A DNA stretch of 64,000 bases. It comes from Bathynomus jamesi. Lineage: Eukaryota; Arthropoda; Malacostraca; Isopoda; Cirolanidae. A program made the translations under genes and the position numbers. The stretch covers positions 1 to 64,000 of the forward strand of contig JAJOZX010001079.1 in assembly GCA_023014485.1 (NCBI GenBank), read 5' to 3'. A model generated the notes under the pieces. It was not told the origin of the DNA and made no database searches. It was given only the letters and a program-made list of their open reading frames with translations. Below, piece by piece: positions 32,699 through 44,398 of this stretch (position 1 is its first letter; the number at the start of each line of letters is the position of its first letter).

Positions 32699-32812
32699 AT
32701 ATTTTAATAGCTCAGAACGCACTGATGATGGAAGAGTTTTCCTGAAAGATCTGAAAAAAAATAAATGAAAGCTTTTAAATATTTTGTCATCCTTTTTTCC
32801 ATCACACTACAC
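32699..32812 (+). mobile_element. Penelope-like 3' terminus (candidate)
   Basis: Contains CTGATGATGGAAGAGTTTTC then CTGAAAGATC, a CTGATGA / short stem (GGAA-TTCC) / GAAA layout, and an AATAAA signal downstream. It resembles the palindromes at 29092 and 54165 in layout. It ends at a (TA)n tract. Confidence 0.35.
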
Positions 32813-32819
32813 TTTCCAG

Positions 32820-32893
<74 letters not shown>
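32820..32893. repeat. (TA)n microsatellite
   Basis: Pure TA repeat of about 74 bases. Confidence 0.95.
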
Positions 32894-32897
<4 letters not shown>

Positions 32898-32959
32898 TTT
32901 ATTGAAATTTTGGTATTCCCACCAATCTTTTACCGTTAGGTGGGGGCAATGTACTATCC

Positions 32960-33512
32960 GAATGCTTGGCTCCTCTTGCGGGTGAGACAAGGTTCTTGCT
33001 CTCCCCTATGCTATTTAATGTGTATATTGACGGATTAATTGCTTCACTTAATGAGGCAACAGTGGGATGTTGTATAGATAACACAAGGATACATAACTTA
33101 GTTTATGCCGATGATATGGTGTTAATAAGTCCCTCTGTTAAAGGTCTGGATCGGCTACTAAAAGTCTCCGAAGTGTATTCGCAACAACATGATATTCTTT
33201 TTAATGTTATAAAAACTAAGGTTATGCAATTTCGCCCTAAAAGCTGTAATCAGCCAGCTGATATTAGGTTTAAAATAAAAGGTGAAGTAATTGAGGAAGT
33301 ACAAGAGTTTAAGTATTTGGGTCAAACTATCACCAGCTCCGTGAGTGATGACTCAGATGTAAGAAAACAATCTCAAAGCCTTTGTACTAAAGCGAATATG
33401 ACTATAAGGAACTTTCGGTTCTGTACAAGTGAAGCTAAAGACACTCTTTCGTACTTTCTGCAGTAATATATACGGACAGCAACTCTGGGTGAATTATATA
33501 AAAGGTTATTTC
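32960..33512 (+). pseudogene. Non-LTR retrotransposon reverse transcriptase fragment
   Basis: The frame opening near 32966 reads SPMLFNVYIDGLIASLNEAT and LVYADDMVLISPSVKGLDRL, the palm of a LINE reverse transcriptase with its YADD catalytic box, then VQEFKYLGQTITSS (thumb). A frameshift at about 32990 separates it from VRQG of the preceding motif; another at about 33465 moves to IYGQQLWVNY. 5' and 3' parts are missing. Priming and copying RNA at nicked DNA is the family function. Clade not determined. Confidence 0.85.
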
Positions 33513-33630
33513 TAATCAACTGTATGTATTTCTATCCTTAGTATGTGAACTGTCATTGTGTTAATAATATTTGTCATATGAACTATATAGTCTGCCAATA
33601 AACCTTTACATTTTCATTTTCATTCATTTT

Positions 33631-33730
<100 letters not shown>

Positions 33731-33988
33731 GGTGGCCCTTATTTTGCGAAATTGCAAATGTCACCGTCTCACCCCCTCAATATATTTCGTAATTATAAAT
33801 ATTCTTATTGGTGCCGCACAAGGACTCAAATTTAGTTAATTATTGAAACATAAATACACGAATTTTTTATTAGCGTTCCATTATAAGGGCAAATAACAGC
33901 AGTTAAAGAACAGCATAAACTAAAATAGACATTGACTACTGATTAAGTAGAAACTGAATTGAACTAAACATTTTGGGACTGAAAGCTT

Positions 33989-34052
33989 AGTAAATTTAGC
34001 CTAGTAGGGATGGTTGCTTATGAGGCCATCCCTACTAGGCCAGATTTACTAT
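33989..34052. repeat. Short hairpin
   Basis: TAGTAAATTTAGCCTAGTAG and its complement lie 12 bases apart, with two mismatches in 26-base arms. Confidence 0.7.
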
Positions 34053-34053
34053 G

Positions 34054-34488
34054 CTTACTGGGAATGGTTGCGTGAATTAAACCTATATTCACTAGAAAGA
34101 AGAAGAGAGAGATGCATCATTATTTACACTTGGAAAATAAAGGAGAAATTAGCCCCTAATTTTACTCTGAACCCTATAACCCCCCCCCCCCCCCAAGCAA
34201 CGGTGGAAAGTAGAAAAGGATGACTGTGTCTTGTTCCCAAATTAAAGGCAAGACAGGGAACATCCTCAACCCTGAAAGAAAATAGTTTTGTTGTGAGGGA
34301 ACCAAAACTGTTTAACCAGCTGCCCAAGGAACTAAGGAACACGAGTGGTGTTGCGGTGGGACATCTCAAAAGAAGTTTAGACGCCTGGCCCAGAACAATT
34401 CCAGGGAACCTGACTATGTAGGGTGGAGAGCACAAGAAACCAACTCTCTTTTCACCCGGCCAACTCGAGAGGAGGGGCGACAAACTTG
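34054..34488 (+). pseudogene. LINE C-terminal fragment (LYSLERRRER type)
   Basis: Frame 1 reads EWLRELNLYSLERRRERCII and IYTWKIKEKLAPNF, the conserved C-terminal end of a CR1/Jockey-like LINE protein. After a poly-C tract and a frameshift, ENSFVVREPKLFNQLPKELR then VGHLKRSLDAWPRTIPGN follow. The 3' end GGGGCGACAAACTTGACCTT resembles the tail of the dimeric tRNA SINEs in this window. Confidence 0.8.
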
Positions 34489-34542
34489 ACCTTTGTGAAA
34501 TGAGGAATCATCGCACGGGACATCTGAAAGGTTGAAAGGGTA

Positions 34543-34576
<34 letters not shown>

Positions 34577-34579
<3 letters not shown>

Positions 34580-35079
34580 TGGTGGACCGGATATCCGCAT
34601 CCGCATCATTTTTAACATCCGCATCAGCACTTCTGACTGCGGATGTTATGCGGATATTACCTCTAATAAATTATGCAATTTACAATTAAATTAACTTATA
34701 AAGTAGCTTATAAGGCCCAGTCATGCACATTTCATGTAAAGTATTAATTAGTAATCAACAAACAAAAATATAAACCTCAAAATATAAATAGCTGGTAACA
34801 CAGAAAATTGAATGAAACTTGTTTCATTGAATTTTCTGTGGCTGAAACTCTTGCGAAAGTTATTATTTTTATCATAATGAAAACATTAATATTAATTTTA
34901 ATTCTTATGCATTGCCTGCCATAATAGTAATATCACGAAATTTGAAAAATTATGTCATATATTCATAATTCTTTATTATATTGATAGATTAACTAAATAT
35001 CCGCATCCGCAGATATTGAAATTAAAGATCCGCATCCGCATCCGCAGATGTTGAAAAACTGACATCCGGTCCACCACTA
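34577..35079. mobile_element. hAT MITE with ATCCGC repeats, TAGTGGTGG family, copy 1
   Basis: Ends TAGTGGTGGACC and GGTCCACCACTA are perfect complements. Subterminal ATCCGCATCCGC repeats are like those of the hAT element at 954. An internal hairpin (ACAGAAAATTGAATGAAAC and its inverse) lies at 34800-34839. Both flanks are ATATATAT, so an 8-bp duplication is hidden. Copy 2 is at 52309-52800. Confidence 0.85.
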
Positions 35080-35446
35080 ATATATATATATACACACAGT
35101 GGAAAATAATTCAAGAAATACAGGCCAAACAGAGAAAATTTTCACACAAGCACCATCGCTATGCAACAAACACTTAAACAAACTGAAATCTCTCGCGCGG
35201 AACAGGAAAAGAAAGCGGTCATATAATTATTTCTTAATTATTATTAATTAATAATAAATAAAAATGAATAAGAATAAAAAAAGCATAAAATGAAATATCA
35301 AACTTTAATTAAAGAGGTGTAAATCATTCCCATCTTCAGAGGGGTCATTTTGCTTGCAAGACGATGGTAACACAGGGAAGACTTAGAAATTACACCCTCG
35401 TCACTCAATACATTATTGTGACTTTTAATGGCTGCATGCATATTCT

Positions 35447-35450
<4 letters not shown>
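35080..35450. other. No supported feature
   Basis: AT-rich sequence between two hAT elements. Confidence 0.4.

Positions 35451-35481
<31 letters not shown>
35451..35481. repeat. (TA)n tract at hAT left end
   Basis: TA repeat that ends at the first base of hAT copy 2. Confidence 0.9.
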
Positions 35482-35484
<3 letters not shown>

Positions 35485-36783
35485 TAATGTAGGTCGCATC
35501 CGCATCCGCATCCGCATCCGCGGAACATCCGCACCTGTTCTCGCATCCGCGTCCGCGTCCGCATCCGCACTTTGGACTGCGGATGTCGTGCGGATGTGGA
35601 CCGTTGAGATAAAACGTCATTAATAAGCGGAAATTATCAAATTCTACTATATTAATAGAACTAGTTCATTGTGCGCAAAAGTGATGCAAGCGACAAGACG
35701 AGAGGCTGTTCTTGTATGAAGTTACTCTCTTGCAACCTACTTAGATCCACGTTACAAAGCTAAGTTATTTTCACCTAGTACATTAGAACGAGTTAAATCA
35801 TCACTTGGCAAAGCAGTTGAAGAGCTTCAATCTCTTGAATCTGTCGCTTCGCCACCCACCAAAAGAATAAAAGTTTCAGTGACAGAACCAACACCTTCAA
35901 CAAGCAAATCTATCACAGAATCTGTCTCTCAGTTTCTTGAGTCAAGCAGCAATGACGAGACCTACGCGATGTCAAAAGATGTAGTAAAAATGATCGAGAG
36001 CTATCACCAAGAAAAACGCCTGGCTGCATGTGACAATCCTATTAGTTGGTGGAAAAATACGCAGAATATCTATCCATACTTGAGTAAACTTGCGAGGAAA
36101 CATTTAGCCTGTCCTCCAACAAACGTACCAAGCGAGAGATTATTTAGCAGTGCTGGATTAATATATGATGAAAAGAGAAACAGACTGGCAGCAGAAAAGG
36201 CAGAAAAATTAATGTTCCTTAAGCATAACCTTCCTATAATTAAGTTTGAACATTAAACGATGAACATCTTAGTTTACTTTATTTTAATTACTCATTTATA
36301 AATATGCCTAATAAACTTTAAACTTAATATAAATAGTTATCAAGCTAATTAAAGATCTCTTTCTATAAGGGTGGGAGGAGGTTGGGGAAAGAGGTCGGTG
36401 GGGTGCATTTGAGTTGGGTTCACGTCCCGCATCCTGGTAACACAATTATGGTTTCTAATTGTGGCTGAAACTCAACAAAATATAACGAATTTATTTGCAG
36501 ACGAATTCACTAATTGATTTCTATATTAGTTAGATGCTTGATATTATTTTATATGTTCAGAGAAAAGTACAGCAATTATTGTACAATAATCAATTATACT
36601 ACATTATAGCTACAGCTCTCTCTATATAATAACTTATTATATACATTAAACACAACAAATCTCGAATATATCCTAAAAAATAACGAAAATGTAGACATCC
36701 GCATCCGCATCCGCGGATGTTGAAATCAAACATCCTCATCCGCATCCGCGGATGTGAAAAAACTGACATCCGCTACATCACTA
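35482..36783 (+). mobile_element. Non-autonomous hAT element, copy 2
   Basis: Same element as 954-2244; ends TAGTAATGTA and TACATCACTA (one mismatch). By eye almost all of the 1.3 kb interior is identical to copy 1, apart from small indels and a few substitutions. Bordered by (TA)n on both sides. Same internally deleted transposase. Confidence 0.85.
35720..36256 (+). pseudogene. hAT transposase C-terminal segment, open (copy 2)
   Basis: The frame stays open from just after a TGA at 35717-35719: SYSLATYLDPRYKAKLFSPS, SLGKAVEELQSLESVASPPT, VSQFLESSSNDETYA, then the dimerisation motif CPPTNVPSERLFSSAG and KLMFLKHNLPIIKFEH before the stop. Copy 1 has frameshifts where this one is intact. The upstream catalytic part is deleted in both, so this is not an autonomous transposase. 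Confidence 0.85.
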
Positions 36784-36807
36784 ATATATATATATATATA
36801 TATATGT
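36784..36807. repeat. (TA)n tract
   Basis: Joins hAT copy 2 to the LTR-like block. Confidence 0.9.
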
Positions 36808-38318
36808 AGCGGATCGACAAGCAATAGACCAACAAATCGACACACACTTTCTTTCCACGCTACCATAGAGCAGTTTGGAACACACGTGGGCTAACAAACA
36901 ATGGAGCGTCTATTTCTTCCCAATGGGAGCGAACAAAACCGTTAACAACTAAAAGACGCGTGGACAAAGAGTCTTAAGAATGAAGTCTACGTCACAGGCC
37001 TACGGTATAAAAGGAGCTTCCACTTTATACTCACTCTCACTCACTCTCACACTCGGACGCACGTCATCACGTGAGCAGCGCGTCCACCAACCGCTTTCCG
37101 GCCCCCTGGCCGAGGGGCCGTGGCCGCTACTTTCTTCAGGGCCTACAATTTGTCTTCACGTAAGATCTAAAGACCACCTGCAGAAGCAATCCAACGAGGC
37201 CCAACCGGAATCACTTCGGGCCTGCGGTTTGCCGGGTCGGCCTTCAAGTTTCTCTACATTCCTCGAGATATATTCAGCATCCCAGGCCGACAGCCTGCAC
37301 CTCGAGAAGTAACATCACCTCAGGTCTCCACGAAGCCTACATCCATCATCTCAAGAGGCTTAACGAACAACGACAGCTCGAATCTGCGTAATAGGTTCTG
37401 TCTTCAGCCCGTCTTCAAGTTTTTACATCGCCCTAAGCTAAGTACATCATATTCGTAAGTACCTCAGAAACCTACATTAGCCTACCGCCGAACGGTAGGC
37501 TATACTCCCAAAGTGTGTAATCACGCGTCCATTGACTCCCGTTAATAACGCAGTAGGCCTATCATCCAATTCAAGTGTCAATTCAATACCGTTTATTCCG
37601 CGTACCATCCGTCATTATGTTCAAGTCATATAAATGTGTGTTTAAATAAATGTTCTCTTGACGTAATCACTTAACATCACATAATGTCCTTTATATAAAT
37701 GATATTGGTGCAAGCATTTCAATCCATTATTATTAGGCCACATCAATTATTCTATGTGCATCCATGCAATCATTTAGCCTACTTAATCAGTGTCATGTTT
37801 TCCATTCAATGTACCAAACGCACGTGCATTCTTTATATCATTAACTAGGCCTATTCAATGTTCTATGTTGCATGCCATTTACATACCATCGATGAGTATT
37901 ACATTATTTATTACGTGTCAATTAAGCTATTAACATTTCATCTTATAGCTAAGCCTATGCCATAAGCATAACGTAAAACTACCAATTAATTACTGTCAAT
38001 TCTTTGTTATATCACAGTGAATAAAATAACGGATTTATTTTCATAATAAACTACAAAAGTAAGGTGTCTTTTATAACCTTAACTTAATTTGCTTTGGCCG
38101 TAAACCAAAGCTGGTGACCTCGCTGCCATTTCGGTCACTTCCAATAGTATGGTGGATCTAATCAAATAACAATTCATTCCAATCGGTGATATTGTATAAC
38201 AACATAAATAATTAACCCAGCCTATCATTATAAAGCAATCAGTCATTGCCTAAATCAATCGTTGCATACAATTAAATCATTATCACCGTAAACGGCTAAA
38301 ACTAGCTCCACTATATAT
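36808..38318 (+). mobile_element. LTR-retrotransposon-like noncoding block (candidate solo LTR)
   Basis: GC-richer than the surroundings and flanked by TA repeats. Begins TGTAGCGGATCGACAAGC and has a TATA-like box (TATAAAAGG, about 37007) followed by CACTCTCACTCACTC, AATAAA signals near 37655 and 38030, and GCTGGTGACCTCGCTGCC near 38110, which recalls an LTR-leader junction. No gag or pol ORF is visible. The 110-residue open frame inside has no recognisable domain. A solo LTR plus leader is the best guess. Confidence 0.35.
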
Positions 38319-38327
38319 ATATAGGCT

Positions 38328-38430
38328 CTTTTTCTTCGATGGGAGTGGCGATTTTACGGGCATTCGCCCTTGGCCCCTCCTTCCTGCATAAAAAAAAATG
38401 ATAGATAGATAAACAGATAGATAAAATATT
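38328..38430 (+). mobile_element. LINE 3' tail
   Basis: GGGAGTGGCGATTTTACGGG, CATTCGCCCTTGGCCCCTCC and TTCCTGCATAAAAAAAA match the end of the LINE fragment near 59405-59470 in layout. A GATAGATAGATA repeat follows, a typical microsatellite-like LINE end. Confidence 0.6.
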
Positions 38431-38627
38431 AGATTTTATTTCTCAGGAGTGAAATCCGAAGGCTATAGACTGATAGAGTTATGGAGTATGGACCGATATA
38501 ATGCATTCAGACGAAAAATAAAAGGTCTGAAGGAAATATCTCGGGGATTTTTCATTACTTTAATGAACTTAACCGTTCAAAGAGAGATAGAGAGATAAAT
38601 AAAGATTTATAGGGGTCTTCCATGTGA

Positions 38628-38653
38628 AAGAGAGAGAGAGAGAGAGAGAGAGA
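38628..38653. repeat. (GA)n microsatellite
   Basis: GA repeat. Confidence 0.85.
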
Positions 38654-38679
38654 TTTAAAGGAGAAAGAAGGAAATAGAA

Positions 38680-39284
38680 TTGGAAGGAGATACAGTATAT
38701 ATATATATATACGTAAAATGTGTATTGTTTTCAATAAAGTTTGAATTATTTATGTCTATTATCAGCACAGTTTCATTACCACCAAGACATTTATTAACTT
38801 CATTCAGCTTTTATGAATGTTATTGTATTTTAGCAGGTGAATTATGTATATTATTAAACCCAGATTGAATAAAAAGGAGCCTGAGGATGGTCCCCTTTAA
38901 TCTCGTGGACTCCAGTTCAGCAAAATCCACTCACCTTTTGAAACATCCTTTGAAAATACTCCCAAAAGCTAACAAGAATCTTTACGGCTGCTTAATCACA
39001 GAGTGTTAAAACACTTTTAATTACCGGCCACTAAATCACGTACTCGGATTAAAACAGAACAGAGAGAAAAGCAAAGTTGTCGTTGACCCAAACAAAGCAT
39101 GAAAATGAATCAGTTTTTAACTAAAATATTATGCCGCAAATGTATCATGAAACGGACAAGAACAGATTTTACTCGTTTGATAAAAATTCATCTCGGAAAT
39201 TGCCAAAGGAAATTCAAACAGAAAACTGTAATTTATTGTGAAAACTCATACAGTAGTCTGTGTTTTGGGGTTTTATTTAACCTC
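38680..39284. other. No supported gene
   Basis: AT-rich; short open frames (38680-38868, 39099-39299) show no domain or conserved motif. Confidence 0.4.
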
Positions 39285-39412
39285 TTTTGTAACATCTAAG
39301 CTTTACGTGGGATTCGAACCACGGGTCGATAACTCATCTGGATGCAGACTCAACGTCGCTTAATTTTGTTGATCTAGCGGGAAGCAATGCAACGACGTGG
39401 CCACGACGTAGC
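39285..39412 (-). repeat. 5S/tRNA-headed SINE fragment
   Basis: Complement of the B box (GGGATTCGAACCACGGGTCG) and TCAACGTCGCTTAATTTTGT then TGATC identify the minus-strand SINE. A deletion removes part of the 5S-like middle. Confidence 0.65.
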
Positions 39413-39489
39413 ACGCGCTAAGTCACAGAATAGAGAAGTCAAAGTGAGGGTATAATGCGTACATACAATTAGATCGAAATACTATTTGA

Positions 39490-39566
39490 TGTCCTTTTTG
39501 TTTTTTTTATGCAGGAAGGAGGGGTCAAGGGCGAAAAATGCCCCTCCCCGATAGGAAAAGGAGAAC
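39490..39566 (-). mobile_element. LINE 3' tail (minus strand)
   Basis: TTTTTTTTATGCAGGAAGGA then GGGGTCAAGGGCGAAAAATG is the complement of the LINE tail seen at 38328. Confidence 0.6.
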
Positions 39567-39638
39567 CAAAATACAAATTCATACTTAATATATTATTTTT
39601 TTAAGTTTGAAAAAATTGTGTAGCATGTAAAAAGCATG

Positions 39639-39919
39639 GGTACTTGTAGGTTATCTCCCCCCCACCTCCACCACCAATTTTGACAGAATATTTTCGTTAA
39701 AACTAACGAAAATATCACGACTTAACCTAACCAATTATCAATGGCGTACAGTTGATCTATTAATTATAACATTGTTTGTTTCTGGAATAGTATTTACTAT
39801 TTACTAATAGATCAACTCTACGCCCTTGATAATTGGTTAGATTAAGTCGTGATAGTTTCGTTAATTTTAACAAAAATATTCTGTCAAAATTGGTGGGGGG
39901 AAGATAACCTACAAGTACC
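39639..39919. mobile_element. Foldback FB5 with 8-bp target duplication
   Basis: Ends GGTACTTGTAGGTTATCT and its complement ending GTACC; AAAGCATG on both sides (39631-39638 and 39920-39927). The core TTTTCGTTAAAACTAACGAA then ACTTAACCTAACCAATTATC appears in both arms. The loop holds TAATTATAACATTG. Confidence 0.85.
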
Positions 39920-40069
39920 AAAGCATGTATGTGTAATGAAGAATAGAGGGAGAAGTGTGTGTTTGAGAGCATGCTGGACTGCTCACAGGGTAGATGGGAC
40001 ACGGATAAAGATCAGCTGAGGAGGACAGTGACAGGAGAAACGGGAGTTCCAGTATTCCCTGTCTCCTGC

Positions 40070-40073
<4 letters not shown>

Positions 40074-40144
<71 letters not shown>
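40074..40144. repeat. (TA)n microsatellite
   Basis: Pure TA repeat ending at a hAT MITE. Confidence 0.95.
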
Positions 40145-40147
<3 letters not shown>

Positions 40148-40716
40148 TGATGGGACGATGCATCGCGATACACTCGCACATTTTTTACAATCGCAATCGC
40201 AATTGCAATCGCATTTAATGAGTGCGATTGTTGCGATTGTGAACAAAAGATTTAAATCTCTACAAAAGTTGCTATGAAAGCTGCTCTTTCATGCATAGGT
40301 ACTTAAAGGAAAGTTTAGCTAACAACAATACGGAATAATAAATAAATAATAAATAAGTCAAAAACAGAAATGAAAACGGGTTGCGAATTAGTTGAAAACA
40401 GAATAAAAAATTGGTTTAATAATAACAATAAGTACACCTCTTTATCATGTGTGGCTGAAACGCATTTAAGTATATTGTCTCTCATTTCTTAGTTGATAAA
40501 ATAATGAAGGATTCAGTACCAGTATCAAAAAAATCACGGATGGAGCTGGTGAAGCCATTGGTTGAAACTGGACTTTCCTCACAAACTGAGGAATGAGCGT
40601 TATGTGAGGCTAAAGCTAAAACATCGCAATCGCAATCGCAATCGCGCGCTTTTCAAATTCTGACAATCGCAATCGCAACAGCGATTGTATGAAATATGAC
40701 AATCGTCCCATCACTA
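40145..40716. mobile_element. hAT MITE with CAATCG repeats
   Basis: Ends TAGTGATGGGACGAT and ATCGTCCCATCACTA are perfect complements of 15 bp. Arrays of CAATCGCAATCGC lie near both ends. TGTGGCTGAAAC inside is shared with the two ATCCGC families, suggesting a common ancestor. Confidence 0.85.
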
Positions 40717-40724
40717 ATAAATAA

Positions 40725-40728
<4 letters not shown>

Positions 40729-40782
<54 letters not shown>
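40729..40782. repeat. (TA)n microsatellite
   Basis: Pure TA repeat just after the MITE. Confidence 0.95.
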
Positions 40783-40785
<3 letters not shown>

Positions 40786-40831
40786 GATAGTTTTAAGTGG
40801 ATTCTAGCAAACACATAGGTATACATTATAG

Positions 40832-41987
40832 CAGTATTTCTCAAACTTTATAAGACCACGGACCCCTTCGGACGAGATCAACAGTGCTAACAAGAAGATT
40901 GTGAAGACTATTATAATTTATTATTACTACACTGTAAAATTAACAGTTATACGCAATCATCAATACACTGTTAACATCAATAAAATAAATAAATAAAAAA
41001 TAAATATAAATAAAAAATTACATAAATGAAAAGGTTTTCAAAATTAACATTACTTTAAAATAAAACAAAATAACTATAAATAAAAATGTAGATTAACATA
41101 ACAAATGTCGACAAAGCACCGACTGAAAAATATGATGCTAATGCGAACCTTGTTTTTGCGGGTTTTTTTTCAGCAGTTCCATTTTGGGAATTTTGAATGG
41201 AAATTTTATCAGCGTTTTTTAATCTTCTTCATACAGTCCTAAATTCGAGAATTAAGAGACTCTTTTCGAAAAATGTAATGAAGTACAAAATTAAAATTCG
41301 ATGACCTTGTTCGTTCTCAATTCCGTTGGCGAGTCATTTTATTTACAAAATGGGTCTTGGATCTATTAGTTGTTCGCGCAAGTACCATTGGTTTTAATAA
41401 AGTAATCCTAGTGTAAAGTCCTTTCGTAACAACATTAAGTCTTTTCGCGTTGAAATTTAAATTTCTATCACTTATTTAGCTTCGAGTCCTGGAGGGGGTT
41501 ATGTCATACATATTTGAATCTATTATTTGAGACTGGATATTAAATTTTTTCTTGGAAAATTTAATTCCATCTTTTCGCAAACACAGTAAACCTTCTTCAA
41601 GTGGTTGCATTCGCCTTGACGGAATTTGTTTTGTAGTAAATCTTTCGTGATGCCAAGGACAATGTGTGGAACCACATCAGTATGTGAAACGTTTTTGATC
41701 AGCTACAACTGCAGAGTTTCGGCCTGTCGTGGCTGGCGCTCTATCTGGACGAAAGCCAGTGTCAAAACTCCCAGTACAACCCGTTTCTAACTACAAAGCT
41801 CACTGTTGTAAAAATTACTATTAAAAAGTAATTAATTTACAACATTAATTACTTTGCTTCTGAAGTAGTTCAGTTACAGTTACAATTACCGTACTTTTCT
41901 AAAATAACTGATCTACTTTACAATTACTTACATAAACATTTGAAACTAAAGGTGGTATCATTTGGTGTTGGACTTATTAGCATCCAA
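40832..41987. other. No gene; possible hAT 5' end at 40832
   Basis: CAGTATTTCTCAAACTTTAT then AAGACCACGGACCCC resembles the start of hAT elements with CTCAAAC ends, but no matching 3' end was found. Repeated TAATTACTTT-like words lie at 41820-41930. No ORF recognised. Confidence 0.35.
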
Positions 41988-42308
41988 CAGGGCCGTACTA
42001 AGGTAGGGGCGAGCTGTGCGGCAGCCCAGGGTGCCGACGTGTGGGGAGGGAAGTGCCAAATTGTTGGTCTTAGAGCTGCCACAGAATGAAATTTGGATTT
42101 TTAATTAATTATGTATTATGTATTAATTACGTATTATATATTATGTATTAATACTGTATTATGTATTGTTTATGTATTAAATAATTATGTATTTTAATTA
42201 ATTATTATTTCTATCATAATCAATTTCTATATGTTCCGAATTTAATGGGGTGGGGGGCGCATAAGGAATGCCTTGCACAGGGCGCCATCACAGGTTGGTA
42301 CGGCCCTG
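41988..42308. mobile_element. hAT MITE with 8-bp target duplication
   Basis: Ends CAGGGCCGTAC and GTACGGCCCTG are perfect complements. GCATCCAA (41980-41987) and GCACCCAA (42309-42316) form an 8-bp duplication with one mismatch, as expected for hAT. The interior has GTATTATGTATTA repeats. Confidence 0.8.
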
Positions 42309-42345
42309 GCACCCAATTCCTCGAATAAAGGAATAGGTTGGCGTT

Positions 42346-43180
42346 CCACTCGTGGCCAAAAGTTTAGAAACGATAACACATTTCTTTAATATAGCCTTTC
42401 TCTATTTGCAACATAACTGCGCATTCAATGTGCTTTAGAGTTACAAAATGGCATTTACTATGAAATAGACCTTCCTTCGTGAAGTTAAACGTGTTAAAAT
42501 ACATTACAGGAATAATTTGTATCCTCAGAGTGATAAAAACCAAAAGTCATGGTGTGGATGATGTTTGAAAAAGGTAGAATTTGAGTATTATTCTACGTTT
42601 CTTGGGAAGTTCCTAAACAACGATATAAAATATAAAACTTATTGATTTTATTCAATATAAATTTAACGTTTCTATTATTATTTATTAATTTAATTTAATT
42701 ATTATTATTTTCCTAAAAATCTTTTTTCAAAATATATGAATCTGAATCAAATACTCCCTTAAATTTAATGCAATCTAGTCAAATCTTGTCTCCATTTGTA
42801 ATAATAAAATAATCAATTTTTCACTGATACTGCGACCATTTTAAAATTGTTTTTACTCGTTCAACCCGAAAATGGTTGACTTCATCATCATTTCTTTAAT
42901 TCGTTTGCATTACCTAATAAATTTTGGTCCTGTGTTAGCGTCTCTGAGAAAATGATACAATGAGGAAACGGACAATTTGCACGGGTTAAAATGGGCCACA
43001 AAAAAAAAAGCAAAAACCTCAGAAAATTTCCAGAAGAAGCAAAGCCAGGTAAAGTATTTATAAATGAAGGCTACAGTCAAAAGTAAGTCGTTTTCCGACT
43101 TCAGTCAGCAGTATGCAAGATGAAAAGGAGATTTTCGAGGGTGGTGATTACAAATAAAAGAAAAATGACAAAAGACCCTG
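42346..43180 (+). mobile_element. Degenerate Tc1-like 5' region
   Basis: CACTCGTGGCCAAAAGTTTA then GAAACGA is a Tc1-type inverted repeat. Near 42991 a frame reads MGHKKKSKNLRKFPEEAKPG and KVFINEGYSQK, resembling a Tc1 N-terminal HTH; RRFSR and KRKMTKDPVG follow in other frames. No catalytic motifs or 3' end seen. Confidence 0.45.
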
Positions 43181-43585
43181 TCGGCCATGACTAAATCATT
43201 CGATTTTGTAAGGGTTTTTGGTCTTGTTATTCTTGTGACTAGAAATATCATTTAAGTTTAGTGTGCTGACGTTGAGTATTATTTTATTACCTAATTATTA
43301 ATTAATTATTAATAAAAATTCTTGGTGTCAGGTGTATGAAGAGGATTTTGTCCCGTTCATGTTAATTTTGGTGTTTAGTATGGTATGTTTTTATGAGTAT
43401 GGTTGATCGAATCTGTAGTACGTGAAGTGTGAAATATGTAAAGTACCTTACAAAAATGAATTTTTTTCGGGTGAGGGTGAAGAGTTATGGAATTAACTAA
43501 TATCACATATGGACACTTAGCGTTGAGAATCTTGTTGGATGCTATCTGGCTTATGTTACGCAAGTTTTCTTTGTAGAGGAGTTGT
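43181..43585. other. No supported feature
   Basis: AT-rich sequence between a Tc1 fragment and a SINE. Confidence 0.4.
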
Positions 43586-43715
43586 TTAATAACCTCCTTC
43601 GCAACAACGAAGGGGACCTACAGCTATACGTGTGATCCGAACCACGGGTCGCTACTTCACCTGGACGTAGAGGACGGTCACCCATCTAACTAAAACCTAG
43701 TCCGAGGTTTGTGTT
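43586..43715 (-). repeat. 5S/tRNA-headed SINE fragment
   Basis: CAACGAAGGGGACCTACAGC and GATCCGAACCACGGGTCGCT mark tail and B box on the minus strand; most of the 5S-like head is missing. Confidence 0.65.
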
Positions 43716-44139
43716 CGGTTAACCTTCAAATAAAGGCGTGTCATACCGAATCTCCACTGCGGAGCTTCTTAGCTGCCTGCGGGAGAATGTGCTTCAAGAG
43801 CCCAGTAGATAATAACATTCACCAATATGTAAACATGATAGTACACTTCAGGTTGACGTACTACTGAGCGAGCCACTTTCAAAGGTGTCTTCAGCTCCTA
43901 GCAAATGTGATAAAACCAGAAGGAAGTACTTCTCCGATGAAAGAGTTAATGACCTCTGCTAACCTTTATGTCACCACCTTACTCTGTGGTAATGAAGTAG
44001 ATACTAAGATTCATTTCCTTTGCGTGGAATCCTAAAATCCTCATTTCAATATTTACCATCTGATCTCAATGCTCGATTGACAATAAATTATGAAATAATT
44101 TTCTCAAGGAAAAGGATGACATCCTGTTAAGAAACACTA
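43716..44139. other. No supported feature
   Basis: No ORF or element end recognised. Confidence 0.4.
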
Positions 44140-44147
44140 CATTATGG

Positions 44148-44349
44148 GGATCAAGTAAAGATAAGCATCCCCAGCCTTCTTTAATTAGCCTTAGAAGGCT
44201 AACTAACGAAAATATCACGACCTAACCTAACCAATCGTCAAGGGCGTACAGTTGACTTAACGATTGGTTAGGTTAGGTCGTGATATTTTCGTTAGTTAGC
44301 CTTATAAGGCTAATTAAAGATGGCTGGGGTGCTTATCTTTACTTGATCC
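44148..44349. mobile_element. Foldback FB6 with 8-bp target duplication
   Basis: Starts GGATCAAGTAAAGATAAGCA and ends with its complement GATCC. CATTATGG flanks both sides (44140-44147, 44350-44357). The inner part matches FB3: AGCCTTCTTTAATTAGCC, GGCTAACTAACGAAAATATC, ACCTAACCTAACCAATCG. Confidence 0.85.
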
Positions 44350-44398
44350 CATTATGGTACAGTATTTACTTTGCTGTTTTTTAAGTTAAAAAAAAGGG

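Noticed and set aside
36980..37312. 110-residue open frame in the LTR-like block
   Set aside because: No recognisable motif; low-complexity Ser/Leu-rich start; probably chance in GC-richer DNA.
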